Assembly (NCBI GenBank): GCA_003254925.1
Contig: QANZ01054875.1
Location: forward strand, 41,291 to 105,290
Source: Chamaecrista fasciculata
Lineage: Eukaryota; Streptophyta; Magnoliopsida; Fabales; Fabaceae
Direction: 5' to 3'
DNA length: 64,000 bases
Part shown: piece by piece, positions 21,809-35,329 of the stretch
Layout of the letters: each line of letters starts with the position of its first letter
Numbering within the stretch: the stretch's first letter is position 1
The notes under the pieces: generated by a model
What the model was told of the DNA's origin: nothing
Database searches by the model: none
Seen by the model: the letters and a program-made list of their open reading frames with translations, nothing else
Translations under genes and position numbers: made by a program

Positions 21809-24800
21809 ATGGCTTTGCAAGCAGGAATGGGGATCTCGAAGATCCTAATCTTATTTGGAGCCGGTACTTCTCTCTCTCTTTCTCTCTCATTCTCTGTCGC
21901 ATTATAATTTCAGGTTTCACCATAAATAGATTTTGATTTCGCTATTACTCTTTTCAGGATATACCGGCACCATCTTCTTCAAGAACGGTAAATTATCCGA
22001 TCTCCTTACCGAACTCCAGGTATTAATTAATTCATGCCACACTGAGTCGCTTCATCATCAATTTTTTTTTTTTTGGCATCAAATTTAACTGCCTTTACTT
22101 TGGTGCTGTTAGATATGCTTATTTTTTTGCCAAAGTCTTAATTTGGTCTCATATCTTTTGATCAGTTCTCAATTTGGTCCTATATCTTTTGTTGAATCTA
22201 CATAACCAGTATAATCTGAATCCGAATAGCCTACCACCTCAAGATGGTTTGACTTTCTATATGTGAGTAAATAATCCTTAATGCCTTGTAAATATCTTAA
22301 AATTTTCTTTGCAACTTTCCAACGGTCTATTATGGGATTAATTTAATATTGACCTAACATTTCATCAGCAAAACTGAAAATTGGTCAATTCAAGTACATG
22401 TTTGAATATATATTAAACTCTCACTATCAATGCATATGGAACAGACTCTATTACTTTTCGTTCCAAATCACTCTTTTGAACATTTTTTTTTGAATTGGAA
22501 CTATCACTGTAGAGCAATTTTTCATCCTAAATTTCTCTAATATTTTGTTCACATATCTTTTCCGAGACAATCTTAACATTCATTGTGATCTATTACGGAA
22601 TATTTCTATTCCTATCACATATAATGTCTCACCCATATATGTCATTTCAAAATTATTATTGAGAAATTTCTTTACATCATATAACAAGCAAACATCATTA
22701 ACAACAATAAGAATACCATCAATATATAGAACCAATATAATAACCTTGCTCCCACTGACCTTCATGTATATACACTGATCAACAGTGTTTTTTACAAAAC
22801 TATATGACATACAGATATTATTGAACTTTAGATACCATTGTCGGGAAGCTTGTTTTAGTCTATATATTGACTTATTTAATTTACATACTAACCTTTTGTT
22901 ACCTGTGGTCACAAAACCTTTCGGTTTGTCCATATAAACTTCCTCCTCTAAGTCACCATTAAGAAATGCGGTCTTTACATTCATTTGGTGAATCTCTAAA
23001 TCATAATGAGCCACCAAAGCCATAACAATTCTTAAAGAGTCCTTCTTTTAAAAGTTGAAGAGAGTGTTTCTTTATAGTCAATGTCATCCTTTTAAGTAAA
23101 ACAATTGACAAAAAGTTTGATCTTATACCTTTCTATGTTGTCCTTAGAATATTATTTGGTCTTGAAGACCCATTTACAACCTACTAGTTTTGAACATTTA
23201 GGCAACACAATTAGATCCCAAACTTTGTTGTGATCCATTAATTTCAACTCTTCTTTCACAACATTGAACCACCTTTCAGAATTTCTACATTCCATGGCTT
23301 CTTTAAATGAGACTGGATTTAAATCAATACTTAAGTCACATTCATGCTCAAGTGAGTAAATAACATAATCACTTGAAATAGCCAGTCTTTTCTCTCTCAT
23401 AGACCTCTGTACTGCTATTTCTTGTGGCAACTCTTACTCATTTACCACTTGTTCATTTGTAACTCGTTCATTAATAGTTGATTCATCATTAATATCATCA
23501 TCTAGTGGATTTGTAATATTATTCTGTCGTTTTGACATGTTGTTAGACTGTGATACAACAAGAGGAACAACAACAGGAGGTGAAACACCAGACGCTGGTG
23601 AAGGTGTTTCTCGTTGAGATTCTTTAATGTCCACCTTACGTGGATCACTACTCCCACTAGATTGCATTTTCAATGAATCAAGCATTGTCAGACTCAACTA
23701 TTCTTGTATTATGGTTAGGACAATAAATCTGTACCCTTTTGACCTTTCAGGATAGTCAATGAAATACACACTAGTGGTTCTTTTATCAAGATTCTTTTCA
23801 TGCAGATTACAAATCCTTAATTCTGCTGAACAACCCCAAACATGAAGATGCCTTAAAATAGGTTTCCTTCCTGTCCACAGTTCAAAAGGAGTCTTAAGAA
23901 CTGCCTTACTAGGAACCCTATTAAGTAGGTATACAACAATCTTTAATGCATATATACTTCCATAATGATAAAGGTATAGTACTGTAATTTAACATACTTC
24001 TAACCATTTCCATAAGAGTACGATTTCGCCTTTCAATTACACCATTTTGTTGAGGTGTACCAGGCATTATGTATTGAGCACATATGCCATGACTTTCAAG
24101 GAACTTTGCAAATGGACCTGGACATAGTCCACTTTCATTAAATTTTTCATAATATTCACCACCCCCTATCAGATCCCACAACTTTCACCTTTCTATTTAA
24201 CTGTCTTTCTACCTCATTTATGACCACCTCTAGAACATCCACAAATTGAGACTTTTCATGCAGTAAATATAAATAATAATATTGTGAGTAATCATCAATA
24301 TAGATAATGAAATACTTTTCACCATTCCAAGATGGGACATTAAAACGACCACAAATATCAATTGACATCAATTCAAGAAGTTCACTGCTTCTTGTGGCTG
24401 AATTCTTTAATGTGTGTCTAGTTTGCTTTCCTTTAATGCAATCTATACACACGTCCCAATTAGCAAAATTCAATTGAGGTAAGATTTCACTTTTCACTAA
24501 CCTCAAAATCCTTTCTTTGAATTTATGACCTAACCTTTGATGCCATAAGAAAACAGAACGTTCATTATGTGTACTACAATAGTTAACTATACTTTGTTCA
24601 ACATGAAACAAGGGTTCAACAACATTAACATTAAGATTAAAACAATACAAGTTGTCAATTAAAATACTTAAACCATACAAGGCATTACATTTATACAACG
24701 AAAAAGGTATTGTTTCCAATCTTAGCATTAAACTTACATTTTTTTTTATCCCTCTTCTTGTCCTTCCTTCTTCTCGTCCTTCCTTTCATATTTTAACTTA

Positions 24801-27800
24801 CTACTATTAGCTTCCTTTTGGAATGTGAGATTAACATAATGCTCCTTCAAATTTCTTTAATCTCCCTTCCTCTTGAATCAATATGGCCTTAATTGCTTGA
24901 AAGTTTCATTTTTCTTTAAAGGTGTTATATTTATTTGGAACTTATCAAATTCAGGAGGGAGTGAGTTTATAATAAACTGTACTAAGAAGGAATCACTCAC
25001 TTCCATACCCGTTAATTTCAGCTTTGCTGCCAAGTTTACCATACTTGTCACATAATCATGAATGAGCTATAACCAACAAAATTTCTTGGTCGTTGACTCA
25101 TTCATCAAGTTATAAACAATGGACTTATCAGTTATGTCCTAATGGGAGTGTTCTTTAATCTTCAACATGAACTCCTTCCCATTGTTCGTCTTAGACATTG
25201 ATGAATTAACATTTTCTGTCATCATCATTTTCATCAAGTTCAACCTCAACCTACTAGACCGCTTCCAAACCCCATAAAGAGACTTGTCAGCCTTAGTACT
25301 GGTCTCATTAATGGTTGTAGGTTTTTATCACAAACTAATGCAAGGTCTAAATCCATAACACTTAGTTGAAACCAGATCTTTTCAAACCAATCTGTATAGT
25401 TCAATTCATCCAACTTGACCAATACATTGCCCATACCGAACAAATTAATGGAAATTGCAACCATTATACAAACTCACACTTTAATGCTTTAAGAAAACAT
25501 AAATGGATTCAGATAAATCATAAACTTCAATTATGTAAATAAGTTCACATTTGGGTAATCCTTAAATACATAGCCTTAACCAATATTGATGCAAACAAGA
25601 TCAAACTTTAATGGATTATCAAAAATACTATAGTTAACATGCATGTTTTCTTTGGATATACAAACATATTCACCAAGTACATTAATAAATCCCTTTAGTG
25701 TCAATAATTATAAGCAATGATCCACCTTTGGGTGATCTCCTAGAATTACAATTAATGATCTCAATTGTTCAATCAAACCCTTCATATAATTTAATTGCAT
25801 CACATTATCATGAACAATTGACATACATAATTAAATATCTAAATACCTTTTAAACTAGGCCACTTTGGTGACTAACAAGCTTTCTTTTCATTTAAATATT
25901 TAACATATGTAAACTTTATTTGAGATATTAAGGGCCTGATTGGTTTAAGAAAATGTTTCCTGTTTTCATTTTCTGTTTCCATTTCTGGAATTCTATTTTC
26001 ATTTCAAAATTTTCAATATTTAAGAAATATGTTTGTTTTATAAAGTTAAAAAATCGTTTTCATTCATATTTAAATTATGTTAACTTGAATAACACTAATT
26101 TTTATATGTTTTTAAGTTTGATTATAGATAAATGATGATATTAACATGATTAAATAGTTTACTTTTGTGTAATGTTGCAAAATATCATAAGTTTGTTTTT
26201 GGAAATACTGGAAACGTCTTTTTGACGTTTCCTGTTTTCAGCCTGTTTCAGAAAATGTTTCCAGAAAACATTTTCAAAAAAACTGTACAAAACACGTTTT
26301 CAGTCATATTTCCTGTTTTCAGTGAAAATGGAAACAGAAAACAGGGCAACCAATCAGACCCTAAATCTCCAATTTTATTTGTACAACTATATATATAAGA
26401 TTGAAAAACTATTCCAGAATTTCAATACTTATATAACCTTCATGTACATATCTTGATCTCAATATCATATACATAAGAACAATAAATTTAATAAGATATA
26501 TGAGTTCATTTATACATCTTTCATATAAAACAAAATAGCTTCAAAATTACATATTTCAACAATTACATAAGCTAAAATACACCCAAATAATAACTTTGCA
26601 TATTTATTACTCCATGAATAATCCATTGAGTCCACCAAACAAGCCACATATATATCTATATCTATATATTATTGAACATTAAAACACAGACAATGATAAC
26701 GTGCAACATAAATCATTACCAATATATATACATATAAATATATATGCTCTTTTGCCAACACAATCCAAGCAATACCATTCATATGCAAGGAGTAATCACT
26801 AATCAATCATGCATATTAAATTCCATTCATGAGTGAAGCATAGAGAGGCCCACTCAAAACAATACCTATACATATGAACTTAAACCCAAAACTTTCTGCA
26901 AAACGGCCAATGCACAAAACTGGGTATTACTATAATATATATATATATATATATATACTATCTCCAAAGAAAATTCTAAGATATTTACAAGGTATTAAGG
27001 ATTATTTACTCACATATAGAAAGTCAAACCATCTTGAGGTGATAGGCTATTCGGATTCAGATTATACTAGTTATGTAGATTCAAGAAAGAAATCTACATT
27101 TGTCATATGTTTTACTGGCTGGAAGAGCCGTATAATAGAAAAGTGGAAAGTAGACTGTCATTGTTATTCCCACCATATAAGTTGAATTTGTGGCATACTT
27201 TGAGACCACTGTTCATGAATTGTGGTTGTAGAACTTTGTCTTAGGTCTAAGTATTGTCGACAGTATAGCTAGACCGTTAAGACTTTATTGTGATAGTTCT
27301 GCAACTGTTTTTCTTCTCCAATAATGATAGGTATTCTAAGGGTGCAAAGCACATGAATTTGAAATACTTGTCTATTAAAGAGGAGGTGCAAAATCAAAGT
27401 ATCAATAGAGCATATTAGTACTGGTTTAATGATAGCGGATCCGCTAACGAAAGGATTACTGCCCAAAATATTTATTGGCCATGTTGAAAGAATGGGCATT
27501 ATAGATACAAGTCCTTGTTAGCATAGTATTCAGGCATGTATATATATACATTAAATTATCTTGCTTTAAAAGGTTATGAGTTATGACACTTATGAATTCA
27601 ATTAAAGTTGTATTTTGCATAATTGTTATTCACATTATGGTTGCATGCAGTAATGTTTTGTGAGACAACAATAAAAGTTCATAATTAAAGCGTTGTCAAA
27701 TTAAAGTTGTTATGAGCTGATTTGATATGTGGTACATGGATGAAATCAAGTCATTGTGAACTTGTGACCGCCATGATCCTATCTTTTCAATTCAGATTAA

Positions 27801-30800
27801 GGATGACTTGTTACTTGTTAGATTCAATTTATGGTGCGCAATTAAAGTTGTTGAATCTTCAAGTCGTAACATGGGCCAAGTGGGAGAATGTTGGATTATT
27901 TCAATCCTTAAAGTGTGGCCCATGTAACTAATAGACTAGACCTATTAATAAAGGCCCAATTTGATGGTAGTTGAGCTTGGAGGGCATTTGGGTCTGGTAG
28001 GGTTTTAAAACCCTTCTCTCTTCCTTCACAAAAGGTAAGTAGTAGCCTCACATTTAGGATGTGTGGATAAGGCTAGGGTTTCTCCACCTTCAAGAGAATA
28101 AGAAAGGAAGAAGGTTAGGGAAGAAAATTCTCTTCAAATTCATGAAAAAGCTATGGATTAAGGTACACACTTTCTTCTACTCATTAAATCTTTGAGTATT
28201 AATGTTTATCTTATAAGTCAAGTCCCAATTTAGTCCCATATATTTTTTTGTTGCATATTTGGTCTTATATCTTTGAGTTAATTGCAAAATTAGCCATATA
28301 TCTTTGGGTCAAGTGCAGAAATGGTCTCATATGAGTCATATCTTCACAAAAAGATCAACTAATGATTGATCATTTTGGAAAGATATAGGATCAACTCTAC
28401 AAGCTAAATATGAGATAAAAAATGATATTGGACCAAATTGATACCTTTTGCAAAAATATAGGACCAAAAGTGCAACAAAAAAGATACAAGACCAAATTGG
28501 TAACCGAACAAAAATATGAGACCAAATTTGCACTTTGATTTTTTTTTTTTTCCTCGTAAGAAATTGTTCATGAGTGTGGAATTATTTCTTTCGTTGTCGT
28601 TGATGGATTTCTAATGGCGTGATTGGAATTGAGGAGATTGCATAGATAACGCTTGTTTTTTTTTTTCAGAACGTTCCTTCTTAGGTTTTAATCTGCCCTA
28701 CCAAAAAAAAAAAAAAAANNNNNNNNNNNNNNNNAAAAAAAAAAAAAAAAGGTTTTAATCTGATTATTGGTCGTTTTAGAACGTAACTACTAAAGTTTTC
28801 ACAAAATTGGTGGAGTTGTCTCAAAATGAGCTAAATAATTGTATAAGTAGACGGAGTGCGTTTTCTTCGGTCCTGATTAACTGTTAATTTACATTCTGTA
28901 TATGTACCTGGTGCCTGATTACAAAATTTATGCATGTTAATATGCTGATAAATTCTTCTGATCTTCTCCATATTCGTTTTTATTTGTTTTTGTTCATAGG
29001 TGCTGGTGAAGAAATTGGAAAAATCTGGGGATCAATTGGATGGTGACAGTGAATATACTGATGCTATTGCTTCTCAGGTAGTGAAAAATTTACATTCAAT
29101 GATATATATATGTGATCTTATCCCTTGTTTTAATGTTCATTTGAAAGAAGATGAAGATTCTTGTCACAAATAAATGCCTGACATTACTCTAGGTTCGCCG
29201 TCTTGCAAATGAAGTTCGACAACTATCCTTAAATAGGCCAATCACTGTTCTAAATGGGAGTTCTGGACAAACTGGTATATTCTAGCATCTATTACGACAT
29301 TTACTACTATTCAAAGATTTGCCCATTTTTTTCTGATATAGAAAACATCTGTCCCTTTTGCAGGAAATCTGTTGTCTCTTTTGTTTCCAGCAGCAGCCTT
29401 GGGTTCTCTTGGTTATGGTTACATGTGGTGTAAGGTACCAAACTGCTAAGATATTTTAGAGTTCTTTATTTAGTTTAAATATTGACATTTTTGTTTTTGT
29501 TTTTTCTTACAGTGGGGTTTATTGCTTCAAGTTTTTCTTTTGAGGATGAAATTTTTTTAATACTTATTCCATTATTGTAGAATCGTTTTGAATGATTTTG
29601 TCCATTTGACTTTTCTTAGTCAATTACACTGCTACTGATATTTTTCTTTTAAACATCAGGGCCTTTCATTCTCAGATCTTATGTATGTGACAAAACGTAG
29701 TATGGAAAAGGCAGTTTCAGATTTGACAAAAAAGCTGCTGCATGCTTCAGACATCATTGCTGTAGGTGTTAATTTATTGCATTGGAATACATGTCTCAGT
29801 GTGTGTCAGAGTCTCAGAGACATGCGTATTAGTTAAGTACATGCATATGAGCGATAATAAGTTTTGAACTAAAGATGGCACCATCTACCTATGTTAAATA
29901 AAGCAGCTCCAAGAGTATATTGCCTTAAGATTTGGCAATTCAACAGTATTCCTCTATGGATCCCCATCTATTAGTAAGAAAGTTTGCTAGGTTCAAGGCA
30001 AGCAGTAAGGCAGTAATTTTCATTTTTTTTAGATCCCTTATTTCATTATTTTATTAAAACTGGAAAAGCATAGTTCTGTAATATTTATTTCGTCATCATT
30101 AGACATGTGAAGCGATATGTAAGATTTTGCAATCAATTCTTTGTTGGCAGGATGCCAAGAAACATTTGACACAGAGGATTCAACATCTCGATGACAAATT
30201 GCTCAAGCAAAATGAGTTGACACGGTCAGTTAAGGATGAGGTTTGTCCTTGAAATATATAGACGTTTATGCTTGTGCACGTACTTGTAAGATACAAGCAG
30301 ACAACACATTTTCAGGCATGCCCCAGTTATAGTCACACATGGTTATATAATATGTTAACTTAAAAAGGACTAGGCGCCCCATTATCTGAAATGAAGTGAA
30401 GATATCAGGGTCATCTTTTTGGTAAATTCTTTAGAAACTAGAATATTGGTGATAGTGACTAAAGATAATAGAGGATATCTATTGCGTCAGTTAGGTATCT
30501 AACAATTACTTCAAGCTTTCTTGATATCATCCATATTTCAGTTATGGAGAGAGGCTTACATGCCTATCATTATGTAAGATGCGACTGTTGTTTTGGTTTC
30601 TCTTCTTCTAATAGTGTGTTCACATAACTTTATTTTCCATTGGTCTTATATTTCCTTGTCGCTTACTTCTCCTGCCTTACTATATACCTTAGGCTTGTTA
30701 AGTATGTTCGTTTATATTGATTCTCTGCAGCAAATCTAGCAATAAAAGTCTTACATTTCAAATCATAAAACAATCTTAACGTCATTAAATGATATCTTAC

Positions 30801-33800
30801 ATTTTTCTTTTATTCTAACTTGCAAAATTGACTACTTCTAAACCTAAAAGAGCCTTCAATCTAGTTAGTAGTTACTTATGGAACTCTCAACTGTGGTAGC
30901 TCATTTAAATCAGCCCTCTTCCAAGATAAATGAATTAGAAAGCTAAGTATGGCTATGCCGTACCATTTGTATTAGATAAGAGAATTTATAAACATAATCA
31001 ATAGTATCTTAATATTTTAATTGGCTCACAATTTTCAAACTAAACATAAGCAAAAGACTTAACCATCCACTAAATCTTTTATATTTTCAAACAGGTTGCT
31101 GGAGTACGAAATACTATTACAAATTTCCATGAGGACTTGGGTATCTTACAACAAACAGTGGAAACATTGGTATGCTTATTTCATCATTTGACTAAGTAAT
31201 TGATGTCTTGGCAATCTTGTTTTAGTAGAATTATGGGTACCAATTTCGAGTTTGGTGATATTCTAAACTTTTCATTTAAATGATATCTAGTTGCCATAGA
31301 GTCCTCTTGTTTTCCCATTTTTTCCAGAAGCAAAGGAGAGAACTTAATTTTTTGAGCTCCCTTTTCCGCTTTCAAAAAGAAATATTATGTTTGTTTGTTC
31401 AATCTTTAATTCTTGCTTTATATGGCACCCCTCCAGGCCTCCACCCAAAGAAAAGGAATTATATATATATATATGTATATGTATTTATATTTATATTTAT
31501 CCAAAAAATTAATAAATTCATTCTTACTTCTTATAATTATGTTTCAGGATTTAAGGTTGTCTTCCTTGAGTTGGAAGCAGGTAAAACTTTATCTTATCCT
31601 TATTATTTTAAGAATTCATCCATGATTGTTTTCCATAAGATCGGAGCCTTAATAATTTTCAGAAGATAATCATTCCTAATTTGTTTATTTGTTGTGAAGA
31701 TATGCAAAAAGAGTTTTCTTTGGGCTTTTCATAATGAGGTTGACAAGGATTAACAGTTTATCTACCAGAACCATTGGCATAGATGACTCCTCTTGGAATT
31801 TGGAATCAAAATGGATACTTTTGAATTCATATGTTTAAGGAAATTTCTGATAAAGTAGCATGGTTGCAGGATTATGCAAATCATGGTTTGGCGTACCTCA
31901 TTGACTTTGTAAATGGAAAATCAAGCAAGATGCCTGAGTTTTTGCAGGTTAGAACCTGTAGTTTATTAGGTGCCAGTTGTAATTATTTTTTTTTTCCCCA
32001 GCTTTTAGTTATTACATCTAATTGTGATTTCGGATATGAAAATAAATGTGGAGGTAATGTCCTTTTGCTGATTTGAATCATCTACCAGTATACCACTCAC
32101 TTTCTGTCGTGGTTGTTAAACTGATAGTGAGAAACCTAGATACGTTTAAGATTCTTGTAATAGAGCTTTCGTTTCTTAAATTACAGTATATGATCTCCTT
32201 TCTTGTTCCCTTTTCAGCTTAAAAACATTATTATATTTCTTGGATTTTCCCGTGTAGACTACTATATGATGAAAATTTTAAAATATTCAGCAGGAGCAAC
32301 TCAAACCTTCTGGAAAGTCCCCTAGTTTGCTTACTTATGCTGGAAGTCCCAATCTGAAGGTGTCTCTCTACTCTGTACATGTTATTTTTTTTCCTGCTCA
32401 GAAACAGGATGTGACAGTGATCTGTTAAGAATAATGTTATAGAAATTAGATTTTTATTTGCTGTTCCAGTTAATTTTTGAAATTTATAGTGGAACTTGAT
32501 ACTCCCATATTTAGTTATCGACTTATGTTGTCACTGATAACCAAATCAGGTTAGTTTTTCTTTGAATCATCTTAGTCTTCTGGCCTAACAAAGAACTGGT
32601 TTGAAATTAACTTCTATTTTGTAAAATGCTCCCTCTTCACTATTTCATTTTCCGGCCATTTTCATGCATTTATATTGGGTTTAATATTCTATTTTTTCTA
32701 TCAGCAGTGGTATTCTAATGTTCATAATTTGAAATTTGCTTATCAGAATATGGTATATGGTCCTGTTTTGACTTACAGGGTCTTAAAGACATTGCAGACC
32801 GATCAGCTTCAGATTTAATCATGCAAAATGGTATGGATAACATAGAGCAGCCGCAAAGGCCATTGTTGAGGTTTGGATCAACACTTTTTCCGATGCTCTG
32901 ACACATTCTACCCCCTTTGTGGAAGTATTTCGTGTGCTCTGGGCATTCTTTCTTGCACCTGTATCAGTTTGCTAGGGCCACTCTCCTATACCAAATTATA
33001 GGAAAGATTGGAGAGTGACTATCTGATGTAGGACAAGTAGGGAAATATAGAATTTAGAGGGAGAATAGAGAAGAAAGGAGGGAGAAATAGAAGACAGAGG
33101 GAGGGGGAAACAAAAGTTGGGGGAGATAGAATGTTGAGACCAAATTATCAAACTTCAATACAGTAGGGATAGCTACCACTAAATATAATGGAAGCAACAA
33201 GCTGTAATGGAAATCAAGCTGGAAAGACTAAAATGGTAAACAAGCTGGCAAGACTAAACACACTGGAAAGAAACAAATAATCTAGAAAGAAAAGCAAGTT
33301 GTAGCCAACAAATTAAAATATAACAAATGACAACTGTTCCCAACAAAATAATTGACTAGGATTTCCCATCACTATCTCAAAAGTTCATTAATTTCCTACA
33401 TTTAAGTTATTAAGAATATGTGCTATTTTGAAGAGATACAACCAAAGCACTTAAGTACTCCACTGAACATTCCATTATTCTCGATGTGGGATATAGGCAT
33501 CCCATACTACTCAAGTCTCAATCATATTTGCTGGCTATTTTAGGGTTGCTTGGTTCTTGTCATATTTTTTGGTAGTGTATCTGTTTCGTTATCTACATGT
33601 CAAAGTGAAAATAATCAGCCTTTGAGAAACACTGGAACAAAAATTGTAGCCTTTGAGAAATTCGGTTAGAAAAAGAATGGGAACAAAGATCTAATAGTCA
33701 GCCAAAAGAGAGTGATAGTCTTCTGGTTTAGCAAGTAGGTAGACTGTATGTTGCTGCTAATGATTTGAAAAATGTGATTTTTTAGAGACCATAATTCATT

Positions 33801-34252
33801 ATAAATCCAACCTCTTAAACTAATTCCAATGCGGACCTTCAGAATAATTCGGTTATCAGAATAGGAAACTACAAGGCATATTTAAAAGATACAGTAAAGG
33901 TGTAGAGTGGACAATGCCAGAAAGTAGTGTGAAGTGTGAACAGCAGCCATGATACATTTCTATAATGTATATTCCCTGTATAATGAGACTGTAGAGAGGG
34001 AAAATTGTTCACTGCTGAGATCTCTTCCCTCATATATCTAGTGTTATCCCAATTACAGTTTAGACTCTACTTATAAATCTGATACAGATACACATGATCT
34101 TTGGGATTTCTGTCCTCCCTTATCCAAAAAGAGACCTCAGAGGCTGCTGTTTCCTTTCCTTTCCTTGTTATGACTGTTTATATATATGTATGCAGCACAT
34201 TATCCTGAATTAGCCTCAATGATTTTGCAGGGCTACTTCAATAAAGTGTTGA
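21809..34252 (+). CDS. DUF1664 family membrane/coiled-coil protein
   Basis: Exons are 21809-21863, 21958-22019, 29000-29077, 29193-29274, 29364-29434, 29660-29761, 30151-30240, 31095-31169, 31548-31580, 31870-31947, 32294-32359, 32779-32870 and 34231-34252 (301 aa ending LLRATSIKC). If the weak donor at 32870 is not used, exon 12 runs to a TGA at 32901 (304 aa ending STLFPML). The N-terminus MALQAGMGISKILILFGAG and the block NRPITVLNG match plant DUF1664 proteins, often mislabelled bZIP factors. Two hydrophobic segments (about 12-26 and 94-114) suggest membrane anchoring; residues about 130-215 are helical and coiled-coil-like. Function is not established. Intron 2 is about 7 kb and filled with retrotransposon fragments and a sequence gap. 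Exon 11 has a tandem acceptor (CAGCAG) that would add or drop one Gln. Confidence 0.85.
22120..22195. repeat. TIR half (left) flanking the copia debris in DUF1664 intron 2
   Basis: Words aatttggtctcatatctttt and caatttggtcctatatct face inward and correspond to the inverted right-hand end at about 28440-28545. The copia sequence begins immediately after it. Confidence 0.45.
22195..25464 (-). mobile_element. Ty1-copia fragment (gag to RNase H), frame-broken
   Basis: On the minus strand in element order: gag start (25464-25246, LDELNYTDWFEKIWFQL); GAG-pre-integrase and integrase (24728-24156, FLWHQRLGHKF, CIKGKQTRH, MSIDICGRF); end of the integrase core (24181-23921, PGTPQQNGVIERRNRT); RT start (23430-23152, WDLIVLPKCSKLVGCKWVF); RT core (23023-22580, VKTAFLNGDLEEEVYM, IYRLKQASRQW). 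RNase H sequence breaks off at 22195. The catalytic YVDD region reads YIDG. Multiple stops and frameshifts make it a relic. No LTR was found at its 5' side. Confidence 0.9.
25932..26361. mobile_element. Tourist-like (PIF/Harbinger) MITE
   Basis: A 430-bp AT-rich element with termini GGGCCTGATTGGTTT and the inverse of GGGTCTGATTGGTTG, flanked by TAA on both sides (25929-25931 and 26362-26364), the usual PIF/Harbinger target duplication. The arms continue as repeated gaaacaggaaa/ttttcctgtttt words. Confidence 0.8.
26955..28215 (+). mobile_element. Ty1-copia 3' end (RNase H plus 3' LTR), plus strand
   Basis: RNase H sequence on the + strand (RKSNHLEVIGYSDSDYTSYV, then ADPLTKGL near 27440) ends in a stop. 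A purine tract (aagtgggagaa, 27878-27888) precedes an LTR start TGTTGGATTATT at 27889. The LTR end is not sharp and no matching 5' LTR exists in the window. The first 130 bp repeat, in the opposite orientation, the end of the minus-strand copia fragment at 22195-22330. Confidence 0.8.
28215..28545. repeat. MITE-like inverted repeat in DUF1664 intron 2
   Basis: Left words (agtcccaatttagtcccata, tatttggtcttatatc) are inverted at the right (ataggaccaaaagtgcaac, atgagaccaaatttgcac). Arms are about 110 bp around a centre near 28370. Confidence 0.6.
28683..28764. mobile_element. Poly-A insertion with target duplication around a 16-N gap
   Basis: The word ggttttaatctg occurs at about 28685-28696 and again at about 28752-28763. 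Between them are ccctacc, an A-run, 16 N (28719-28734) and another A-run that ends exactly at the right copy. This looks like a retroposed sequence with poly-A tail and 12-bp target duplication, whose body is lost in the assembly gap. Confidence 0.5.
32902..34230 (+). other. DUF1664 last intron or 3' flank
   Basis: No reading frame of interest. A purine-rich stretch lies at 33050-33125. The segment ends in a strong acceptor (gattttgcag at 34221-34230), which is the main argument for the final coding exon. Confidence 0.4.
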
Positions 34253-35329
34253 TGTCAAGGTCTTCAGCAGATGGTAACCTACATTTCTCAATTCCCTCCT
34301 ATGATTCTCTCCATTTACTGGTAGTAAATATTTCAGCGTAGTTGTTCATAAGAGACCTATCATTACTGTTATGATGCTCTCTGATATACCCTTAATCCAC
34401 CATTAGATTAAGCACGACTTATTACATTTAAGCCAGTGAATTGTTATTCGATGAGTAGTTGAGTATCATACAAGAAATAATATGAACTTTTCTTTTTTGG
34501 ACAAGAATTTGTAGGTTTCTGCCAAGAGCCAATGTTCATCGCATTTGGATATGACTTCATGACTTCCATACTATTCTTTCAAAATTGTGGTCGCCTCTTA
34601 CAATGTATAGGTGTTTGTATACTACTTACCTTCAGCAAGTTTCTCTTCTTGGATAAGTTGCTTTCAAGAAAGTTCGATGTTAGAAGAAGCAAAATGGAAG
34701 GGGCTATGAAGAAAAACAAACCCCATTTAGCAATATATTTGTTGTGCTTGAAATAAATTAATGTTCAGCAATCAAGTCAGCACTTAATTTGTATGTCAGT
34801 TGAAAATTTCGTGCTTCTTTTCTTTTCTTTTCTTGCCTTTTTCTTTTTTTTTAATTAATTAAAAATGCTGCGGTTAATGATATTCATATGGCTGATTATA
34901 TATCTAATATCAGGTCAACAAATTGAATCATAAATAGATGAGATTTATAAGTAGATCTGAAAATTAGCAAACTAAGTTTAAAATAAAAAAAATGAAAATA
35001 TTAAATCTTTCCATGTTTTTTTTCCTTCCACTTTAACGTTTTCAAGTATTTATTTATATGAATCTAACCGTCTTACTATGTTTTATCTGCTGCACTAAAG
35101 TATATAATTGATATTAACTCGATATTGAACAAGAAAATGTGTGCTCTTTTTCTTTAGATCTACACAAAAATCACATAATATTTGCTTGCTCTATACAATC
35201 TTGGATCCTTATAGTTGAGCAATCCCTTTTATGAACAGAAAACTGTCACATTAAGCACATCTTTAGCGATTATTTGACATCCACATGTATGCTAAGAAAG
35301 GACCAAAAAGTTCACATACATAAATGTAA
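34253..35329. other. Convergent intergenic region between DUF1664 and the AP2 gene
   Basis: Should contain both 3' UTRs. AT-rich, with no repeat or gene recognised. Confidence 0.4.
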
